A DNA stretch of 64,000 nucleotides from ZLKRG08 sp046048895 (GTDB lineage Bacteria > Actinomycetota > Actinomycetes > Nanopelagicales > Nanopelagicaceae). The notes under the pieces are model-generated. The model was given only the letters and a program-made list of their open reading frames with translations, was not told the origin of the DNA and ran no database searches. The position numbers and the translations under genes were made by a program. Of the stretch, positions 61,227-64,000 are shown piece after piece. The stretch is taken from contig JBJOFF010000004.1 in assembly GCA_046048895.1 (NCBI GenBank), positions 59,230 through 123,229 on the forward strand, read 5' to 3'. Position 1 is the first letter of the stretch; every line of letters begins with the position of its first letter.

Positions 61227-61582
61227 AAAACACCAGCGCGATAATCAATCGTGGGCCGTAGAGAGCGACTTAGCGTTACAGCAGCGACATCAACTTGGTA
61301 ATCAACTCCAAAGTGGCTATTTGTAACTAGCCAAGCTAAAGAGAGTTTCTGTAGCCGATGCGCTTTTTCTCGATCTATCGCTTCAAGTGGATGTCCAAAA
61401 GCAAGAGAACTGCGAGTTTTTACTTCAATAAAGTGAACTTTTCCCGCTGGGCTTTTGGCGATTAAATCTAACTCGCCACCTTTGGTGCGCCAATTGCGGT
61501 CCAGAATTGTGAAGCCCAATTTAATTAAATATTCGGCAGTTGCGATTTCGCCTATTTTGCCGATAGTTTGTTTTTGATTCAT
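61223..61582 (-). CDS. YraN/UPF0102 nuclease-like protein
   Basis: 119 aa with an endonuclease-like fold: GEIATAEYLIKLGF, NWRTKGGELDLIA and FIEVKTRSSLAFGHP, giving the E-x-D-x-ExK pattern of restriction-like nucleases. UPF0102 proteins are usually placed between rnhB and comM as here; role unproven. The ATG at 61580-61582 (MNQKQTIGKIGE) is taken rather than a TTG two codons upstream. Confidence 0.88.
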   Translation of the reverse strand: MNQKQTIGKIGEIATAEYLIKLGFTILDRNWRTKGGELDLIAKSPAGKVHFIEVKTRSSLAFGHPLEAIDREKAHRLQKLSLAWLVTNSHFGVDYQVDVAAVTLSRSLRPTIDYRAGVL

Positions 61583-61620
61583 GCGCAAAAGGTAATTTTG
61601 CGCGCCTGTGGAGCGTTTTC

Positions 61621-62235
61621 TTATTCCACAGCTTTGATTAATTTTGCGATATTGGCATAAGACTTTCTGTGGATATCGGCAACGCCAAGTTCATTTAGCG
61701 CCTTGGTGTGAGCTGCAGTTATGTAGCCTTTATGTTTTGCCAATCCATATCCAGGATAGCTCTTATCTAATTCGACCATAATGCGATCTCTAGTTACCTT
61801 TGCGATGATTGAAGCAGCACTAATGGACGGCGCAACTTGATCGCCTTTCCAAACTGCCAGACTTGGCGTCACCATTCCCGCAATGGCATAGCCATCAGTT
61901 AAAACGTAATTTGGAGTATGAGTTAGACCCTGCACGGCGCGGCGCATGCCGTCCAAATTTGCCGCATGCACGCCACGTGAATCAATTTCTATTGGTTCTA
62001 CTTTGATTACTGAAATAGCTAAAGCCTCTTCATGAATGATTGGAAAGAGCGTTTCGCGCTCTTGTTCAGTCAGCTCTTTGGAATCGCGCAGCGCTTTTAA
62101 TTTTGGCGAATTTAAATCTTTTAGAATTACACTTGCAATTACCAGAGGTCCAGCGCAAGCACCGCGACCGGCTTCATCTACTCCAGCAATTGGAGCCAAA
62201 CCGGCATCAATTAATGATTGTTCAATTAAATGCAT
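61621..62235 (-). CDS. rnhB: Ribonuclease HII
   Basis: Removes ribonucleotides from DNA. 204 aa with IAGVDEAGRGACAGPLV at residues 17-33 (metal ligands Asp20, Glu21), LRDSKELTEQER, and the later catalytic acids in VLTDGYAI and SAASIIAKVTRDRIM. The start overlaps the lepB end by 14 bases. Confidence 0.96.
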   Translation of the reverse strand: MHLIEQSLIDAGLAPIAGVDEAGRGACAGPLVIASVILKDLNSPKLKALRDSKELTEQERETLFPIIHEEALAISVIKVEPIEIDSRGVHAANLDGMRRAVQGLTHTPNYVLTDGYAIAGMVTPSLAVWKGDQVAPSISAASIIAKVTRDRIMVELDKSYPGYGLAKHKGYITAAHTKALNELGVADIHRKSYANIAKLIKAVE

Positions 62236-62875
62236 TAACGCGCTCGATGAACTTCGCGTTTTTAAACGGCCAAATAACGGAAACTACTCGTCCAACTACA
62301 TCGGATTCAGGGACAAAACCCTTGTTCACATCATCTTGATGGTAGCGAGAATCTGCTGATGCCCCGCGATGATCACCCATTACCCAGAGTTTGCCTTCAG
62401 GAACCGTGACGTTAAATTTCATTTCACTTGGCTTGTTGCCGGCAAAAATGTAAGGCTCGTTAATCTCAACGCCATTTACCAATAATTTTTCGTTCTTAGA
62501 GCAGCATTGAACATTATCTCCAGCTACGCCAATTACTCTTTTAACTAAGAATTGTTTGGCTGGATTAGGCAGAATTCCGACTGCGACCAAAGCCTCTTTA
62601 GCTTTGATTACATACTTATTGCCTAATTCACGTTGCCAGGTTGGTAACCAATTTGCGGGATCTCTAAAGACCACTACATCTCCGCGGTGAATCTCTGGAG
62701 TTACAAATGGCAACTTATTAACTGCCACGCGATCTTTAATCTGCAGAGTATTTTCCATCGAACCCGATGGAATATAGAAAAATTGAACGACAAAAGTTTT
62801 GATAATTAACGAAACAATTACTGCGACTATTAGTAACGCAGGAACTTCGCGAAGGAATGAACCTTTGCGAAACAA
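62222..62875 (-). CDS. lepB: Signal peptidase I
   Basis: Membrane serine protease cleaving secretory signal peptides. 217 aa: one N-terminal membrane helix (residues 11-31), catalytic IPSGSMENTL (Ser39), GDVVVFRDP, catalytic lysine in LVKRVIGVAGD, and GDHRGASADSR near residue 168. It begins directly after the rplS stop with no gap, the actinobacterial rplS-lepB-rnhB order. Confidence 0.96.
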   Translation of the reverse strand: MFRKGSFLREVPALLIVAVIVSLIIKTFVVQFFYIPSGSMENTLQIKDRVAVNKLPFVTPEIHRGDVVVFRDPANWLPTWQRELGNKYVIKAKEALVAVGILPNPAKQFLVKRVIGVAGDNVQCCSKNEKLLVNGVEINEPYIFAGNKPSEMKFNVTVPEGKLWVMGDHRGASADSRYHQDDVNKGFVPESDVVGRVVSVIWPFKNAKFIERVNAFN

Positions 62876-63409
62876 TTACTTAGCTTCTTCTGAAGTTTCT
62901 TCTGTAGCAGCTGGAGCCTCAGTTGCCTCTGCAACTGGTGCCTCTACTACTGTCTCAACCGTTGCCTCTTCAACAACAGGAGCTTCAACCACTGCAGCTA
63001 CTTCAGCAACTACCTCTGGAGCAAGATCAGGAGTTGAGGTAATGCCATCGCCGTAACCTTCGATGCCATCGCGCTTCTCCTTGATCTTGGCAGCCTTACC
63101 GCGAAGATCGCGTAGGTAATAAAGCTTCGCACGACGTACATCGCCCTTCTTTACCAATTCAATCTTTTCAATAACTGGGGTATGTACTGGGAAGGTACGT
63201 TCTACGCCAACACCGTAAGAGACTTTACGGATGGTGAAAGTTTCGCGAAGGCCATCGCCTTGGCGACGGATTACGATTCCCTGGAAGACCTGAAGACGAG
63301 ACTTATTACCTTCGATGACGCGTACGTGAATCTTCAACTCATCGCCAGCGCGAAACTGTGGGATGTCCTTGCGAAGGCTCGCAGCATCTAATGCATCTAG
63401 TACGTTCAT
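62876..63409 (-). CDS. rplS: Ribosomal protein L19 with long acidic C-terminal tail
   Basis: 50S protein at the subunit interface. The normal L19 fold covers residues 1-115 (FRAGDELKIHVRVIEGNKSR, FQGIVIRRQGDGLRETFTIRK, PVIEKIELVKKGDVRRAKLYYLRDLRGKAAKIKEKR). Residues 116-177 are an extension rich in Glu, Ala, Val, Pro and Thr with repeats such as VVEAPVVEEATVETVVEAPVAEA, strongly acidic and probably unstructured. Normal bacterial L19 is about 115-120 aa. The stop at the tail end directly meets the lepB start, so the tail is not a frame error. Confidence 0.93.
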   Translation of the reverse strand: MNVLDALDAASLRKDIPQFRAGDELKIHVRVIEGNKSRLQVFQGIVIRRQGDGLRETFTIRKVSYGVGVERTFPVHTPVIEKIELVKKGDVRRAKLYYLRDLRGKAAKIKEKRDGIEGYGDGITSTPDLAPEVVAEVAAVVEAPVVEEATVETVVEAPVAEATEAPAATEETSEEAK

Positions 63410-63530
63410 CTTCTCTACCCTTTTTCTTCTTTACTTTAAAAGATATGTGAGCTCAAACCATCTAACTTAATAGCGGCGAGCGCAGGGGTTAATCTTGCCA
63501 TAGCCCCCTCTTAGCCCCAAATCGTGATTA

Positions 63531-64000
63531 TTAGAGCAGCTCGGCCTTCAATTGCTCGTATAAATGGGCTCCAGCGGCGATAGTTAGCCCGCTTTCGGGT
63601 AATTGATGAACTGATACTTTGGCGCCGGCTTCGGTGGCAATTAACTCGGCCGCATCTCGATCCCAAGGATGTAACCCCATTTCGAAGTACCCATCCACCA
63701 ACCCTGCTGCCACATGGCAGATATCAATCGCGGCCGAACCGTTTCTCCTAATATCTCGAACTTTCATTATCAATTTATTAAATTGATTAATCTCCACTTC
63801 ACGAATCTGACTCTGGTAGTGAAAGCCCGTTGAGATTAGCGCTCGATTTATTTCTATTGGATCATTGCACTTAAGGGGTTGACCATTTAGGAATGAGCCG
63901 CCACCGCGAATCGCGGTGTACATCGAATTAATTGTTGGGGCATAAACCACTCCAACCACTACACCTTGAGTATCACGAACCGCGATACTTACCGACCATC
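63531..64000 (-). CDS. Inositol-monophosphatase-family phosphatase, partial (5' end outside the window)
   Basis: The frame is open to base 64000; about 156 residues are visible, the C-terminal half or more. WSVSIAVRDTQGVVVGVVYAP, RNGSAAIDICHVAAGLVDGYFEMGLHPWDRDAAELIATEAGA match the second half of IMPase proteins, including the Mg-binding WD-x-AA block. Family members hydrolyse inositol phosphate, histidinol phosphate (HisN) or PAP; the first halves that would discriminate are missing. As no hisN lies in the his cluster, this could be it, but that is speculative. Confidence 0.85.
   Translation of the reverse strand, partial: WSVSIAVRDTQGVVVGVVYAPTINSMYTAIRGGGSFLNGQPLKCNDPIEINRALISTGFHYQSQIREVEINQFNKLIMKVRDIRRNGSAAIDICHVAAGLVDGYFEMGLHPWDRDAAELIATEAGAKVSVHQLPESGLTIAAGAHLYEQLKAELL

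Overview
The window is a gene-dense chromosomal segment of a low-GC, streamlined actinobacterium. Gene content and order are actinobacterial: a dcw cluster running mraZ-rsmH-ftsL-ftsI-murE-murF-mraY-murD-ftsW-murG-murC-ftsQ-ftsZ-pgeF-yggS-sepF-yggT, then lspA-rluD-dnaE1, then hisDCBH-priA-hisFI, then trpE-X-trpCBA. Further actinobacterial signs are PriA in place of HisA plus TrpF, a class II DAHP synthase, a PASTA kinase, a GAAC-N4-GTTC type SOS box, and many GTG, TTG and leaderless starts. The AT-rich sequence, near-absence of intergenic DNA, carotenoid genes and thiamine salvage under a TPP riboswitch suggest the freshwater acI lineage (Nanopelagicales, Planktophila or Nanopelagicus type). 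The lineage is inferred from gene content, not computed.

Layout. 1-14414 (minus strand): lspA, rluD, dnaE1, the his genes and the trp genes, almost all touching or overlapping, with trpA cut by the left edge. 14464-18449: a DksA/TraR-like protein with a Lys/Ala-rich tail (minus) and, divergent from it, ileS (plus). 18450-34883 (minus): the dcw cluster, headed by mraZ with an unusually long array of decamer operator repeats and an mraW-type structured RNA between mraZ and rsmH. 35028-40081 (minus): an SOS operon (DUF6504, dnaE2, dinB, DUF3040) with a LexA box at its start and a strong terminator at its end. 40183-42586: DoxX, TauE/SafE and MFS membrane proteins. 42608-45960 (plus): ybaK and a carotenoid set (CruF-like, CrtI-like, polyprenyl synthase). 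45966-51737 (plus): a TPP riboswitch, pnuT, a P-loop kinase, a PASTA kinase, endonuclease IV, an EamA transporter and threonine aldolase. 51714-55917 (minus): ogt, class II DAHP synthase, a phosphofructokinase with PPi-type residues, and glgC. 55978-58024 (plus): glgA and an EamA transporter. 58014-63409 (minus): era, dprA, comM, yraN, rnhB, lepB and rplS. The right edge cuts an inositol-monophosphatase-family gene.

Functionally the window links amino-acid synthesis (his, trp, DAHP entry), envelope synthesis and division, replication plus damage-induced mutagenesis, glycogen metabolism and a competence/DNA-processing set. Points deserving attention are the seven-repeat MraZ operator, a 56-aa remnant-like Trp-operon membrane protein, an lspA without a usable canonical start, a CrtI-like protein that has lost its FAD motif, a DnaE2 whose PHP metal site is gone, ileS inverted with divIVA missing from its usual place, and an acidic tail on ribosomal protein L19. 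I saw no tRNA, rRNA, insertion sequence, CRISPR array or prophage. No gene-free stretch exceeds 300 bases; the longest (34884-35069) is filled by the MraZ operator and a terminator.
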